Below are positions 28,014 through 36,163 of a DNA stretch of 64,000 bases, piece after piece. Each line of letters begins with the position of its first letter. Within the stretch, counting starts at the first letter, position 1. The notes beneath the pieces were generated by a model. The model worked only from the letters and a program-made list of their open reading frames with translations. It had not been told where the DNA came from and searched no databases. Both the position numbers and the translations under genes were made by a program. The stretch comes from Streptomyces klenkii (GTDB lineage: Bacteria; Actinomycetota; Actinomycetes; Streptomycetales; Streptomycetaceae): positions 372,001 through 436,000 of the forward strand of contig NZ_RBAM01000004.1 in assembly GCF_003626645.1 (NCBI RefSeq), given 5' to 3'.

Positions 28014-28077
28014 GCGGGATCAGGGTGCCGCGAGGTCGGGGCCCCGCGAGGCCAGGGCGCCGCGAGGTCAGAGCCCC
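28014..28077. repeat. 16-bp tandem repeat, four units
   Basis: Four diverged 16-bp units of the form GCGAGGTCAGGGCCCC fill the space between the STAS gene and the convergent hydrolase and run across the hydrolase stop codon at 28068. No other terminator is seen here. Confidence 0.7.
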
Positions 28078-28787
28078 GCGATCCCCTTCGCCGCCTCGGC
28101 CAGCACCCGGGCCGTGGTCCGGCCGCCCTCCAGGGCGTGCCCGGCGCTGCTCGGGCGGAGGCGGCCGAGTTCCGGGTCGTAGGCGCTCATGATGACCCCG
28201 GCGTGGTCCGTCGCCGGTTCCTCCAGCCGTACGGGCAGGCCGTGCGCGCGGAGGGCGGCGGCGAACTCCCTGCTGCTGCGGACGTCCACCTGGTCGTCCT
28301 CGGTGCCGTGCACCAGCAGCACCGGCACGGGCGCCGCGTGCGCGAGGTCCTCCAGCGGAGCCGACCCCGTGGTCCGGGCGGGGACGTCGTAACGGCCCGC
28401 TATGCCCACCACTGCCGCCGGCGGCAGCCCGCCGAAGAGGTCCGGCCGCAGCGCCGTCCCGACGGCTGCTCCCGCGCCCGCCGACCAGCCCGCCACCACG
28501 ATCCCGCCGGGGTCCCCGCCGAAGTCCGTCACCCGCTCCCGTACGAACGTCAGGGAGTCCAGGAGGTGCGCAGCCCCGCGGTCGGGCGCGTCGGAGCGCC
28601 AGTCCGGGACGACGACCACGACGCCTTGTGCCGCGGCCGCCTCCGCGACGGGCCGCATGATGTCCCGCTCGTCCGGCCCCATGCCGTGCCAGAGCAGGAC
28701 GGTGGGCATGGGCGCGGTGCCGCCGCCGGGTGGCCCGTATACGTCCACGGCCTTGCCCGCAGGGGTGCGAGTGAGGGTTTTGTTCAC
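28068..28787 (-). CDS. Alpha/beta hydrolase (dienelactone-hydrolase-like)
   Basis: This 239-residue protein has the alpha/beta-hydrolase fold with nucleophile elbow GWSAGAG, an acid in HGTEDDQVD and a histidine in TDHAGV, plus the oxyanion strand VLLWHGMG. The GTG start overlaps the stop codon of the upstream membrane-protein gene by four bases, so the two are translationally coupled. The substrate is unknown. Its location downstream of the lasso-peptide genes could be coincidental, since the upstream partner seems to have its own promoter. Confidence 0.82.
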   Translation of the reverse strand: MNKTLTRTPAGKAVDVYGPPGGGTAPMPTVLLWHGMGPDERDIMRPVAEAAAAQGVVVVVPDWRSDAPDRGAAHLLDSLTFVRERVTDFGGDPGGIVVAGWSAGAGAAVGTALRPDLFGGLPPAAVVGIAGRYDVPARTTGSAPLEDLAHAAPVPVLLVHGTEDDQVDVRSSREFAAALRAHGLPVRLEEPATDHAGVIMSAYDPELGRLRPSSAGHALEGGRTTARVLAEAAKGIAGL

Positions 28788-29239
28788 TTGTCCGCCGTCC
28801 GCATCACATAGTCGTTCACGAGTGCCGCCGCCTCCGCCGCGTCGTCGACCGTGACGACGAAGAACTTCCCGGACGCGAGCTCCAGCCACAGGGCGTCACC
28901 GGCACGCAGCGACACCGCGGTCTGTCCCGGCAGCCAGCGGTACCCCCAGCCGCCGAGCTCCTGCGGGCGGGACTGCTTCGCCGACGCCTCCCGTATGCGG
29001 GAGTGCGGTATCCGGCGGCGGACGAGCGGGAGCACGACCGAGTGCACGGTCACGCTCCGGTCCGTCACGGTGACCCGCACCGCCCCGCTGATCACCAGGG
29101 CCGCCGAGGCCACCAGCAGCCCCAGGAACAGCGCCGGCTGACCGGCCACCAGCACGCTCGCCACAACGAACCCCACGGCGGACACCGCCCCCAGAGCGAC
29201 CATCCAGCCCGCCACGACCGTACGGCTCCAGACCGCCAT
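28784..29239 (-). CDS. Two-helix membrane protein with PH-like domain
   Basis: This 151-residue protein has two N-terminal membrane helices (about 5-30 and 34-55) and a soluble beta-rich domain (VTVTDRSVTVHSVVLPLVRRRIPHSRI) that resembles bacterial PH-like membrane proteins. I cannot give a function. ATG 29239 is preferred, with GGGGGTGGG upstream; GTG 29260 is an alternative. A -10-like TAGCGT at 29278-29273 (minus) lies between the lasso B2 gene and this one, so it may form its own operon with the hydrolase. Confidence 0.7.
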   Translation of the reverse strand: MAVWSRTVVAGWMVALGAVSAVGFVVASVLVAGQPALFLGLLVASAALVISGAVRVTVTDRSVTVHSVVLPLVRRRIPHSRIREASAKQSRPQELGGWGYRWLPGQTAVSLRAGDALWLELASGKFFVVTVDDAAEAAALVNDYVMRTADK

Positions 29240-29312
29240 GCCGCCCACCCCCTGGATCACATTGTTTGCATCACGCTAGAACAATCGACCGACGGGGACA
29301 AGGGTGTGCGGA

Positions 29313-29798
29313 TCACGGGACCCGTTGCAGCACCGTGTACCCCAGCTGTACGTCCGGGTTGTCGGTCAGGACCGCCCCGTGCAGCTCGGTCCACGAGTGG
29401 AACGCGTTCGCCGGCGTGGACAGGGCGCGGCCCCGGGCCACCGTCATCCGGGCGGGCAGCCCGAGCGCGCACAGGTACACGGTCAGGGCCAACGACCGCG
29501 GCAGGCAGAGCCCGTTGGGCACCATCGCGCGCAGCACCAGCTGGGCGGCGAGGATCTCCCGGCGGGCCAGCCGGACCGCGGTCGCGGGCGGCAGCCCGGA
29601 CAGCGCCGCCGAGCCCCGCACGGGCCGGACCCGGCACACGTACGGGTGCGCCCCGCGCCAGCCGCGCCGCCGGTAGAGCCACAGCGCCCGGGCCGTGCGC
29701 AGCAGGGCGGCGGCCCGCAGCCGGTGCGGGACGGCGGGGACCGGCGCGCCCTCGCCGGGGTCGTCCAGGAAGAACGCCCAGTCCGCGCTCGTGCTCAC
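29313..29798 (-). CDS. Lasso peptide B2 protein (transglutaminase-like leader peptidase)
   Basis: This 161-residue protein matches the B2 leader peptidase of lasso-peptide systems, which cuts the leader from the precursor once the B1/RRE protein has delivered it. The cysteine-protease triad is visible: Cys98 in PNGLCLPRSLAL, His134 in NAFHSWTELHG and Asp146 in LTDNPDVQLGY. The GTG start overlaps the B1 stop codon (GTGA), so expression is coupled. It is the last gene of the cluster proper. Confidence 0.9.
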   Translation of the reverse strand: MSTSADWAFFLDDPGEGAPVPAVPHRLRAAALLRTARALWLYRRRGWRGAHPYVCRVRPVRGSAALSGLPPATAVRLARREILAAQLVLRAMVPNGLCLPRSLALTVYLCALGLPARMTVARGRALSTPANAFHSWTELHGAVLTDNPDVQLGYTVLQRVP

Positions 29799-30109
29799 CG
29801 GACCCCCCTCCGGCGGCCCCACCGGCGCGGAGCGGGCGCGCCGCCGCCGTCCTCCGCCAGCAGTGCGTGCTCGCCCAGCCGGGCGGCGAGACCGGCCAGC
29901 CCGGCGGCCAGCGTCTCCTCGTCCGTGTCGAAGTCCTCGCGCAGGCGGGCGACGGCCGCCGCCACGGAGTCGCACGCCAGCGCGGTGCACAGCATGCGGG
30001 TGGCGGTGGCGTTGAGGGACAGGTAGACGCCGCGGCGGGTGTCGAGGATGACGCCCGCGCCGTCCGTGTCGTCGAAGACGACGTGTCCTGCCAGTCCGAT
30101 CAGGGGCAT
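29795..30109 (-). CDS. Lasso peptide B1 protein (PqqD-like RiPP recognition element)
   Basis: This 104-residue protein has a PqqD/RRE fold (VVFDDTDGAGVILDTRRGVYLSLNATATRML ... LREDFDTDEETLAAGLAGLAARL) and should bind the leader of the precursor. Actinobacterial lasso clusters commonly carry B1 and B2 as separate proteins, as here. Its ATG lies inside the end of the cyclase gene, a 10-base overlap, and its stop overlaps B2. The C-terminus is short and arginine-rich (PRRWGRRRGVR). Confidence 0.9.
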   Translation of the reverse strand: MPLIGLAGHVVFDDTDGAGVILDTRRGVYLSLNATATRMLCTALACDSVAAAVARLREDFDTDEETLAAGLAGLAARLGEHALLAEDGGGAPAPRRWGRRRGVR

Positions 30110-31857
30110 GCGGTCCGCCCCCTCAGGCCGCCCGGCGGCGTCCGGCGCGCGTCGCTGCGCAGGAACAGCTCGGTCATGGCGGTGCCGATCAGGCTCTCCG
30201 CGTTCAGGCGCAGCCGCGCCGGCTCGGCCAGCACGTGCGCGAGCCGCCGGGGGTCGACGACGCCCAGGCGGACGAGGTGGGCGTCCGGGCCGCCGAGCAG
30301 GCCGGCGAACACGTGGGGGTGGCGCAGGACGTAGTCCTTGTGCGGGGAGCCCAGCCACAGCCGGCCGTGGCGGCGCCACACGGTGTCGGGGAACCGCCCG
30401 GAGAGCATCAGGCGGAGCACCGGTTTGGTGATCAGCCGGCCCTGGTGCGGCAGGAGGCGGTACGCGTGCGGCAGGCGTGCGGCCAGGCTCCGCAGCCCCT
30501 TGCTCCCGAGGGGGTTGCACAGCTGGATGCCGCGGGGGCGCCAGACGGTGAGGTTCGCGCAGTGCTCCTGCGGCGCGTGGCCGGCGTCGAAGGCGTCCGC
30601 CGGTGCGCCGGGGAGGGGAGTGAGGAAGTCCGCGGGGCGCACGGCGCCGCCGGCGGGCACGAGGTCGTCGAGCAGGGAGGTGCGGGGCGAGGCGCTGCGC
30701 AGGATGCGGGGGAGCTCCCAGCGCGAGGTCAGCAGGCCGCGGCAGAGCGTCGCCTTCTCCCGCGCGGGCAGGTCGCCGGTGAGGACGTCGTGCAGGCCGT
30801 AGCGCGCGGGGCCGAAGATCCGGTCGCCCTCGCGGCCCCAGGCCAGGAAGGTGACGCCGTCCGCGGCGACGCGCTCGGCCATCTGCTCCAGCCACCGGTA
30901 GGCCAGGTGGTTGTACGGGTGGGGGAACTGCCAGCGCTCGTCCAGGTATCCGGCGCCGTGGTCCGTGGGGACGGGCACGAACGGCACCCCCAGGTGGTCG
31001 CAGACGGCCCGGGCGTACGCTGATTCGTCGGCCAGCGGGTCGCGCGTGGCGTAGTGGTAGGCGACCGCGTCCGCGCCGCACTCCACGAGCGCCGCGAGCA
31101 CGGCCGCGGAGTCCAGGCCGCCGCTGAGCAGGATGCCGGTCCGGCCGCGGCCCGCGTACGGGCGGGCGGCCTCCACCACGAGCTCCCAGGCGGCCTCCGC
31201 GAACTCCGTCATCGTCGTGCGCGGGGGCAGGTCCAGCGGCGTCACCGGGTCGTAGGCGGCCGTGGTCGCGCAGTCGCGTTCGAGGGTGACGACCGTGCCG
31301 GGCGGGACGCGCGCGATGCCGGGGTAGACGAAGACCATGTCGCCGCGGCAGGCGCGCCACAGCTCCTCGCGGCCGTACTCGCCGGGTCCGTCGAGGAGGT
31401 CGGTGGGGTCGGTGGAGAAGCGCAGCAGGTCCCGGGAGCGGCGGTAGTGCAGGGCCTCCTCGCTGGTGGCGCTGCGGAAGAGGAACACCCTGTGGTCGGC
31501 GACCAGCGCGCCGGACAGCGCGCCGGGCATGCGGGCCAGGTCGGCGTGGCGGCCCTCCTTGAGGGCCTTGGCGAGGCGGTCCACCCACGCGGGCGTCACC
31601 GGGCCCCGGACGACGCCGGTCAGCAGCAGCCTCTCTCGCTCGGAGGGGTACGGGATCCGGGGCGTCCCCGGGACCGCCCACTGGACGAGGTGGCGGCCGG
31701 GGTCCGACCAGGCGGGGCGGCGGCCGAAGGGCGCGCTGACGTACGAGATGCGGGGCGCCTGGCCGCCGAACGGGACGCGTCCGTAGCAGCCCAGGTAGTC
31801 GCCGACGGGAGAGGCGCCGCCGGGGCGGGCTCCGTCGGGCACGGGCACGGTCTCCAT
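30100..31857 (-). CDS. Lasso peptide cyclase (asparagine-synthetase-like)
   Basis: This 585-residue protein is a homologue of asparagine synthetase B and the expected lasso macrocyclase. It should adenylate the Asp8 side chain of the core and drive isopeptide formation with the N-terminal amine. The N-terminal glutaminase-like half lacks the start-Cys nucleophile. The synthetase half has the PP-loop LLSGGLDSAAV at residues 243-253. The second ATP motif is altered to AWGREGDRIFG, as cyclases often depart from true synthetases. ATG 31857 is supported by GGAAGGGAA. It follows the precursor gene by 91 bp with a hairpin between. Confidence 0.92.
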   Translation of the reverse strand: METVPVPDGARPGGASPVGDYLGCYGRVPFGGQAPRISYVSAPFGRRPAWSDPGRHLVQWAVPGTPRIPYPSERERLLLTGVVRGPVTPAWVDRLAKALKEGRHADLARMPGALSGALVADHRVFLFRSATSEEALHYRRSRDLLRFSTDPTDLLDGPGEYGREELWRACRGDMVFVYPGIARVPPGTVVTLERDCATTAAYDPVTPLDLPPRTTMTEFAEAAWELVVEAARPYAGRGRTGILLSGGLDSAAVLAALVECGADAVAYHYATRDPLADESAYARAVCDHLGVPFVPVPTDHGAGYLDERWQFPHPYNHLAYRWLEQMAERVAADGVTFLAWGREGDRIFGPARYGLHDVLTGDLPAREKATLCRGLLTSRWELPRILRSASPRTSLLDDLVPAGGAVRPADFLTPLPGAPADAFDAGHAPQEHCANLTVWRPRGIQLCNPLGSKGLRSLAARLPHAYRLLPHQGRLITKPVLRLMLSGRFPDTVWRRHGRLWLGSPHKDYVLRHPHVFAGLLGGPDAHLVRLGVVDPRRLAHVLAEPARLRLNAESLIGTAMTELFLRSDARRTPPGGLRGRTACP

Positions 31858-31912
31858 GACTTCCCTTCCGGCATCGCTCGCGCGGGCACCGGGCGCCGGT
31901 CGCGGTCCGGTG

Positions 31913-31936
31913 CCGCCCCGGCGCGGGCCGGGGCGG
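31913..31936 (-). terminator. Hairpin between lasso precursor and cyclase genes
   Basis: A perfect 9-bp stem CCGCCCCGG / CCGGGGCGG with a six-base loop lies 12 bases after the precursor stop. It has no T-tract. It probably acts as a partial terminator or stabiliser that keeps precursor mRNA more abundant than the enzyme genes. Confidence 0.65.
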
Positions 31937-31948
31937 TGGGCGCGCGCG

Positions 31949-32149
31949 TCAGACGAGCGCACGCGTGTTCGGCGAGTCGGGTGGGAGGGGGCCGTTGTGG
32001 GCAGTGAGCCGTTCGACGGTGCCGAGCTCGTCGATCTGCGGTTCCACGTACGGGCGCTTGAGGGTGCGGGGGTGCTGGACGGTGCGGGAGCGCTGGACGG
32101 TCGCTGAGGTGTCGGTCGCCGGCGTGATCGGGTCGTGCGTGCTCTCCAT
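31949..32149 (-). CDS. Lasso peptide precursor (A peptide)
   Basis: This 66-residue peptide is the precursor of the cluster. The leader shows the class motif Y-x2-P-x-(L/I)-x3-G-x5-T as Tyr34, Pro37, Ile39, Gly43 and Thr49. With Thr at position -2, the core is predicted to begin at His51: HNGPLPPDSPNTRALV, 16 residues. Asp58 then falls at core position 8, giving an eight-residue His1-Asp8 macrolactam ring. The alternative, Ala50 as residue 1, would give a nine-residue ring. The ATG has AGGGGGA five bases upstream. Three coupled maturation genes follow on the same strand. Confidence 0.88.
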   Translation of the reverse strand: MESTHDPITPATDTSATVQRSRTVQHPRTLKRPYVEPQIDELGTVERLTAHNGPLPPDSPNTRALV

Positions 32150-32366
32150 TGCGGTCCCCCTGTTCCGCTGGGCACGGCTGGGCACTACAGGGCACTGAGT
32201 CCCGCCCACTCCACGGTCGTGCACTTCCGCCGCTCCCGCACAGAGGGGGACGACGCGCTGGAGCGGCGCCCCGGAGCAGGTGGCGGGGCACGCGGCGCGC
32301 GGACGCTCACGTACCGGTGTGCACGCCCGGACGGGCCTCACGCGGTGTCACGCGGCGGCGCTCCCG

Positions 32367-33179
32367 TCACACCGCGGCGATGAACTCCCGCACCATCTCC
32401 GCATACGTCTCCGGATGCGACACCTGCGGCACGTGCCCCGCGCCCTCCAGCCCCCTGAGCTCCGCCTGCCGCACGCTCCGGGAGAGCTCGACCGTCACCG
32501 GCGGGAGCCACGGCAGGCTCTCCGTCCCGTACGTCAGCAGCGCCGGCGCGGAGAAGCCGGAGAGCCGGGTGAGGTCGAGGCTCGCCCAGCCGGGGTCGCA
32601 CTGCTCGTGCACGAAGGCGCGGCTGTTGGCGACGAGGACCGCGCGCACGCGCGCGGGCAGGGCCGCCCAGGAGCCCGGCCCGAGGGCCACCTCCTCCATG
32701 AAGCGGCGAACTCCCTCACTCTCCTCCCCGGCGAGGATGAGGGCCACCGCCGTGTCGATGCCCTCCTGCGCGGCCCGCACCAGCACGTGCGCCGGGTCGT
32801 CGCCGCGGATCACGCCCAGCAGCGGCGGCTCGTGCGCGATGAGGCTGCGGAACAGGCCGGGCCGGCGGACGGCCAGGCCCAGCGCCGTCGACGCGCCGAA
32901 GGAGTTGCCCGCGACGTGTGCCGGGGCGAAGCCCAGCGTCTCCATCAGGGCGGCCAGATCGTCCTCGTGGTCCCTGCGGACGCCGTTGCCGAGGGTGCGC
33001 GTGCTGCCGCTGTGGCCGCGCCGGTCGTAGACGAGGACCCGGAAGGACGCGGCGAGGGCCGGGACGACCGCCTGCCACGTGTAGTGGTCGGTCAGCCCGC
33101 CGTGGACCAGCACCAGCGGCTCGCCTTCGCCCACGACCTCGTGGAAGAGCTCCGCGCCGCGCACCCGGACTCGCGCCAT
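32367..33179 (-). CDS. Alpha/beta hydrolase
   Basis: This 270-residue protein has the alpha/beta-hydrolase order: oxyanion strand LVLVHGGLTDHYTW, nucleophile GNSFGAS, and a C-terminal histidine in EGAGHVPQVSHPE. Length and motifs fit esterase/haloperoxidase-like enzymes acting on small molecules. GGGAGG precedes the ATG. It lies 217 bp upstream of the lasso precursor on the same strand. That gap is large enough for a separate promoter, so I do not assign it to the lasso pathway. Confidence 0.85.
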   Translation of the reverse strand: MARVRVRGAELFHEVVGEGEPLVLVHGGLTDHYTWQAVVPALAASFRVLVYDRRGHSGSTRTLGNGVRRDHEDDLAALMETLGFAPAHVAGNSFGASTALGLAVRRPGLFRSLIAHEPPLLGVIRGDDPAHVLVRAAQEGIDTAVALILAGEESEGVRRFMEEVALGPGSWAALPARVRAVLVANSRAFVHEQCDPGWASLDLTRLSGFSAPALLTYGTESLPWLPPVTVELSRSVRQAELRGLEGAGHVPQVSHPETYAEMVREFIAAV

Positions 33180-33348
33180 GCCGGGCCTCCCTCGCTCGGA
33201 CGTCCATGACAGCCGCGCGCCGCCGCGCCCGCAAGAGCACCGCCCCCGGGTTCACCCGTTCGCACACGGGCCCGCGCGGAGCCGCCCGCGGGTGACACCC
33301 GGGCTCCGGCTCCCTCCCGCACGCGCCCCGCGGGGCGATCATCGAGGC

Positions 33349-33978
33349 ATGGACATCACCCTGCACCTCGCACAGCAGCCCGAGGCCGACGCCCTGCTCG
33401 GCCGCAGCCCGCTCGCCGCGCTGGTCGGGATGCTGCTGGACCAGCAGATCCCCATGGAGTGGGCGTTCTCCGGCCCGTACGCCATCGCGCAGCGGATGGG
33501 CCGCGACGACCTCGACGCGTACGAGATCGCCGCCTACGACCCCGACGCGTTCGCCGGGCTGCTGTCCGAGAAGCCGGCCGTGCACCGCTACCCCGGCTCG
33601 ATGGCCAAGCGCGTCCAGCAGCTCTGCCAGTACCTCGTGGAGCACTACGGCGGCGAGGCGAGCGCGGTGTGGGACGGCGCCGGGACCGGGGCGGAGCTGC
33701 TCGCGCGGCTCAAGGAGCTGCCCGGCTTCGGCGAGCAGAAGGCCCGGATCTTCCTCGCGCTGCTGGGCAAGCAGCTCCAGGTCGCGCCGGAGGGCTGGCG
33801 CGAGGCGGCCGGCGCGTACGGGGAGGAGGGCTCCTACCGCTCGGTTGCGGACATCACCGGGCCCGAGTCGCTGGCGAAGGTGCGGGAGCACAAGCAGGAG
33901 GTCAAGCGCGCGGCCAAGCAGGCGGCGGCCGCCAAGGCCACGATCCGGCCGGCGAAGCCGGCGAAGAAGAAGTCCTGA
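33349..33978 (+). CDS. HhH-GPD-type base-excision DNA repair protein
   Basis: This 209-residue protein belongs to an actinobacterial branch of the HhH-GPD DNA glycosylase superfamily. The conserved LDQQIPMEWAF and the helix-hairpin-helix LKELPGFGEQKARIFLALLG (about residues 122-141) are present. It should recognise and excise damaged bases. A lysine/alanine-rich tail (ATIRPAKPAKKKS) could bind DNA. No Shine-Dalgarno sequence precedes the ATG; GATCAT lies six bases before it, in line with the leaderless pattern seen elsewhere. Confidence 0.85.
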   Translation: MDITLHLAQQPEADALLGRSPLAALVGMLLDQQIPMEWAFSGPYAIAQRMGRDDLDAYEIAAYDPDAFAGLLSEKPAVHRYPGSMAKRVQQLCQYLVEHYGGEASAVWDGAGTGAELLARLKELPGFGEQKARIFLALLGKQLQVAPEGWREAAGAYGEEGSYRSVADITGPESLAKVREHKQEVKRAAKQAAAAKATIRPAKPAKKKS

Positions 33979-34134
33979 CGTCCCCAGCCTGTGGATGACG
34001 GATTTCCCGCACGGTCCGCCCCGTATTTCCGTACCGGAGACCGCCCCCGCTGCTCCTGGTATGCGGCCGATTGTCGCCTTCGCGCTGCCGTGCCGTGGCT
34101 GCGCCGGGAGCCTGTCGCCCGGTAGGCTTTCCGT

Positions 34135-34431
34135 GTGATCTTCAAGCGCATCGGAAACGGGCGGCCGTACCCCGACCACGGCCGGGAGAGCACCCGGCAG
34201 TGGGCGGACGTCGCCCCGCGCCCGGTGCGGCTCGACCAGTTGGTGACCACCAAGCAGCAGCTCGACCTGGAAACCCTGCTGGCCGAGGACTCGACCTTCT
34301 ACGGCGACCTCTTCGCCCACGTCGTCAAGTGGCACGGCGACCTCTACCTCGAGGACGGCCTGCACCGCGCCGTGCGCGCCGCGCTCCAGCAGCGCCAGGT
34401 GCTGCACGCACGCGTGCTCGAACTGGGCTGA
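34135..34431 (+). CDS. Small conserved actinobacterial protein
   Basis: This 98-residue protein begins VIFKRIGNGRPYPDHG and has a helical C-terminal half (LYLEDGLHRAVRAALQQRQVLHARVLELG). I recall such proteins in Streptomyces next to the LytR_C gene, sometimes labelled as a VapB-like antitoxin, but no toxin gene is adjacent and that label is not supported here. The GTG start is preceded at exactly six bases by TAGGCT and lacks a Shine-Dalgarno sequence, so the mRNA is probably leaderless. Confidence 0.8.
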   Translation: MIFKRIGNGRPYPDHGRESTRQWADVAPRPVRLDQLVTTKQQLDLETLLAEDSTFYGDLFAHVVKWHGDLYLEDGLHRAVRAALQQRQVLHARVLELG

Positions 34432-34533
34432 CCGGAGGCTCTTTCCGGCCGTTGTTCGGCCTTTCGGGTAGGGCCGCGCGAACCCATTGATCATTTAGTA
34501 GGCAGCGGCCCCGCCCCGCACTACGCTGCGCCC

Positions 34534-35247
34534 ATGAGCATGCTCACCCCTCCCGGCATGGGCGGCAGATACCGCATTACGGGCAAGCGATTCCCGCACA
34601 TGCGCCGCCCCAGAAACCGCCGCAGGATCGTGCTCGCCGCAGTCACCTCGTCCGCCGCGCTCGCCCTGGCCGGATGGGGGACCTTCCAGCTCGTCGACGT
34701 CTTCACCGGGGGCCCGAGCGAGACACAGGCCCACGGTGCGGGAGCGAAGGGCGGGAAAGGGGCGAGGGACGGCGACTGCAAGGCGGCCGCGGACGAGGAA
34801 GCGGAGACGAAGCCGCTGCCCCGCCCGTCCGACATCACCGTCAACGTCTACAACGCGACTCCGCAGGGCGGACTCGCCAAGATCACCGCGGATGAGCTCA
34901 AGAGCCGCGGCTTCAGGATCGGCAAGGTGGGCAACGCCCCCGCCCTCTACGACAAGAAGGTCGAGCGGACCGGCCTGCTGATCGGTGCGCCGGAGGCCGC
35001 GGAGGGGGCGCTGCGGGTCGTCGGCACGCAGATGGCCGGGGCCGAGATCAAGAACGACCAGCGCGACACCGACGAGGACGTCGATCTGGTCATCGGCAAT
35101 GAGTTCAAGGAGCTCACGGCGCGGAAGGACGCCGACCGGGCTCTGACCGACATGGGTGTCGAACCGGGAGAGGGCCCGGCGCCCTCGGGGTCCCCGTCCT
35201 CGGCACCGCCGTCGAAGGCGGCGTCCCCGGCACCGAAGAGGTGCTGA
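34534..35247 (+). CDS. Membrane-anchored LytR_C domain protein
   Basis: This 237-residue protein has a basic N-terminus, one membrane helix at about 31-53 (IVLAAVTSSAALALAGWGTFQLV) and an extracytoplasmic LytR C-terminal domain at about 100-200 (ITVNVYNATPQGGLAKITADELKSRGFRIGKVGNAP). A Pro/Ser-rich tail ends in Cys. LytR_C domains accompany LytR-CpsA-Psr cell-wall ligases, but the catalytic LCP domain is absent, so it may act as an accessory wall protein. TACGCT lies six bases before the ATG and there is no Shine-Dalgarno sequence, so it is probably leaderless. Confidence 0.87.
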   Translation: MSMLTPPGMGGRYRITGKRFPHMRRPRNRRRIVLAAVTSSAALALAGWGTFQLVDVFTGGPSETQAHGAGAKGGKGARDGDCKAAADEEAETKPLPRPSDITVNVYNATPQGGLAKITADELKSRGFRIGKVGNAPALYDKKVERTGLLIGAPEAAEGALRVVGTQMAGAEIKNDQRDTDEDVDLVIGNEFKELTARKDADRALTDMGVEPGEGPAPSGSPSSAPPSKAASPAPKRC

Positions 35248-35283
35248 GGCAGCCCTCGACGGGCTGAGGGGGTAGAAGGGCTG

Positions 35284-35314
35284 CGGCCCGGCGGAACGTA
35301 GGGCCGCCGGGCCG
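35284..35314. terminator. Bidirectional terminator between LytR_C gene and upp
   Basis: An 11-bp perfect stem CGGCCCGGCGG / CCGCCGGGCCG with a nine-base loop lies between the convergent genes. Confidence 0.8.
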
Positions 35315-35338
35315 TCGCGTTCGTCGTGAGCCTGGCGG

Positions 35339-35974
35339 CTAGCCCGCCGTGCCGTACATGCGGTCGCCCGCGTCGCCCAGGCCCGGGACGATGTAGCCGT
35401 TCTCGTTGAGGCGCTCGTCGACGGAGGCGGTGACGACGGTCACCGGCGCGCCGGCCAGCTCGCGCTCCATGACCTCGACGCCCTCCGGCGCGGCCAGCAG
35501 GCAGATCGCGGTGACGTCGTCCGCGCCGCGCTCGATCAGCTCGTTGATCGCCGCGACCAGCGTGCCGCCGGTGGCCAGCATCGGGTCCAGGACGTAGACC
35601 TGGCGGCCCGAGAGGTCGTCGGGCATGCGCGTGGCGTACGTCTCCGCCTTGAGGGTCTCCTCATTGCGGATCATGCCCAGGAAACCCACCTCGGCGGTCG
35701 GCAGCAGCCGGACCATGCCGTCCAGCATGCCGAGGCCGGCGCGCAGGATCGGCACGACCAGCGGGCGCGGGTGGGAGAGCTTGACGCCGGTGGTCGCCGT
35801 GACCGGGGACTCGATGTCCACCTGCTCCGTGCGCACATCGCGCGTGGCCTCGTAGGCGAGCAGGGTGACCAGCTCGTCGGCGAGACGCCGGAAGGTGGGG
35901 GAGTCGGTGCGCTTGTCGCGCAGGGTGGTGAGCTTGTGCGCCACCAGGGGGTGGTCGACGACGTGGATCCGCAT
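35339..35974 (-). CDS. upp: Uracil phosphoribosyltransferase
   Basis: This 211-residue enzyme converts uracil and PRPP to UMP in pyrimidine salvage. The PRPP-binding loop [12 protein letters not shown] and the uracil-binding C-terminus [17 protein letters not shown] are intact, and the length is standard. The ATG lacks a Shine-Dalgarno sequence. TAATGT lies seven bases before it on the minus strand, suggesting a leaderless or very short leader. It is transcribed divergently from the small basic protein and the tadA region. Confidence 0.96.
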   Translation of the reverse strand: MRIHVVDHPLVAHKLTTLRDKRTDSPTFRRLADELVTLLAYEATRDVRTEQVDIESPVTATTGVKLSHPRPLVVPILRAGLGMLDGMVRLLPTAEVGFLGMIRNEETLKAETYATRMPDDLSGRQVYVLDPMLATGGTLVAAINELIERGADDVTAICLLAAPEGVEVMERELAGAPVTVVTASVDERLNENGYIVPGLGDAGDRMYGTAG

Positions 35975-36163
35975 GACATCGACATTAACCGAGCTTTCGG
36001 CCCCCGGCGGCCGCCGTGCGGCGTTCGACGCCCCGCCGCCGGTCTGCGACGGTCTGTCGCCGCACTGGCATCAAACCACCACTTAGGGGGAAAGTGGGCA
36101 CGTACGCCCGGTCTGTCGCTCCGGGCGTGGCCGGCGAAGCACTCGGCACGAGGTGGTCCTGCC

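Noticed and set aside
32367..33179. Alpha/beta hydrolase as part of the lasso operon
   Set aside because: It is separated from the precursor by 217 bp and has no established role in lasso biosynthesis. It was kept as an independent gene.
34135..34431. Toxin-antitoxin module
   Set aside because: The small protein is sometimes labelled VapB-like, but no toxin gene is adjacent and no antitoxin motif is evident.
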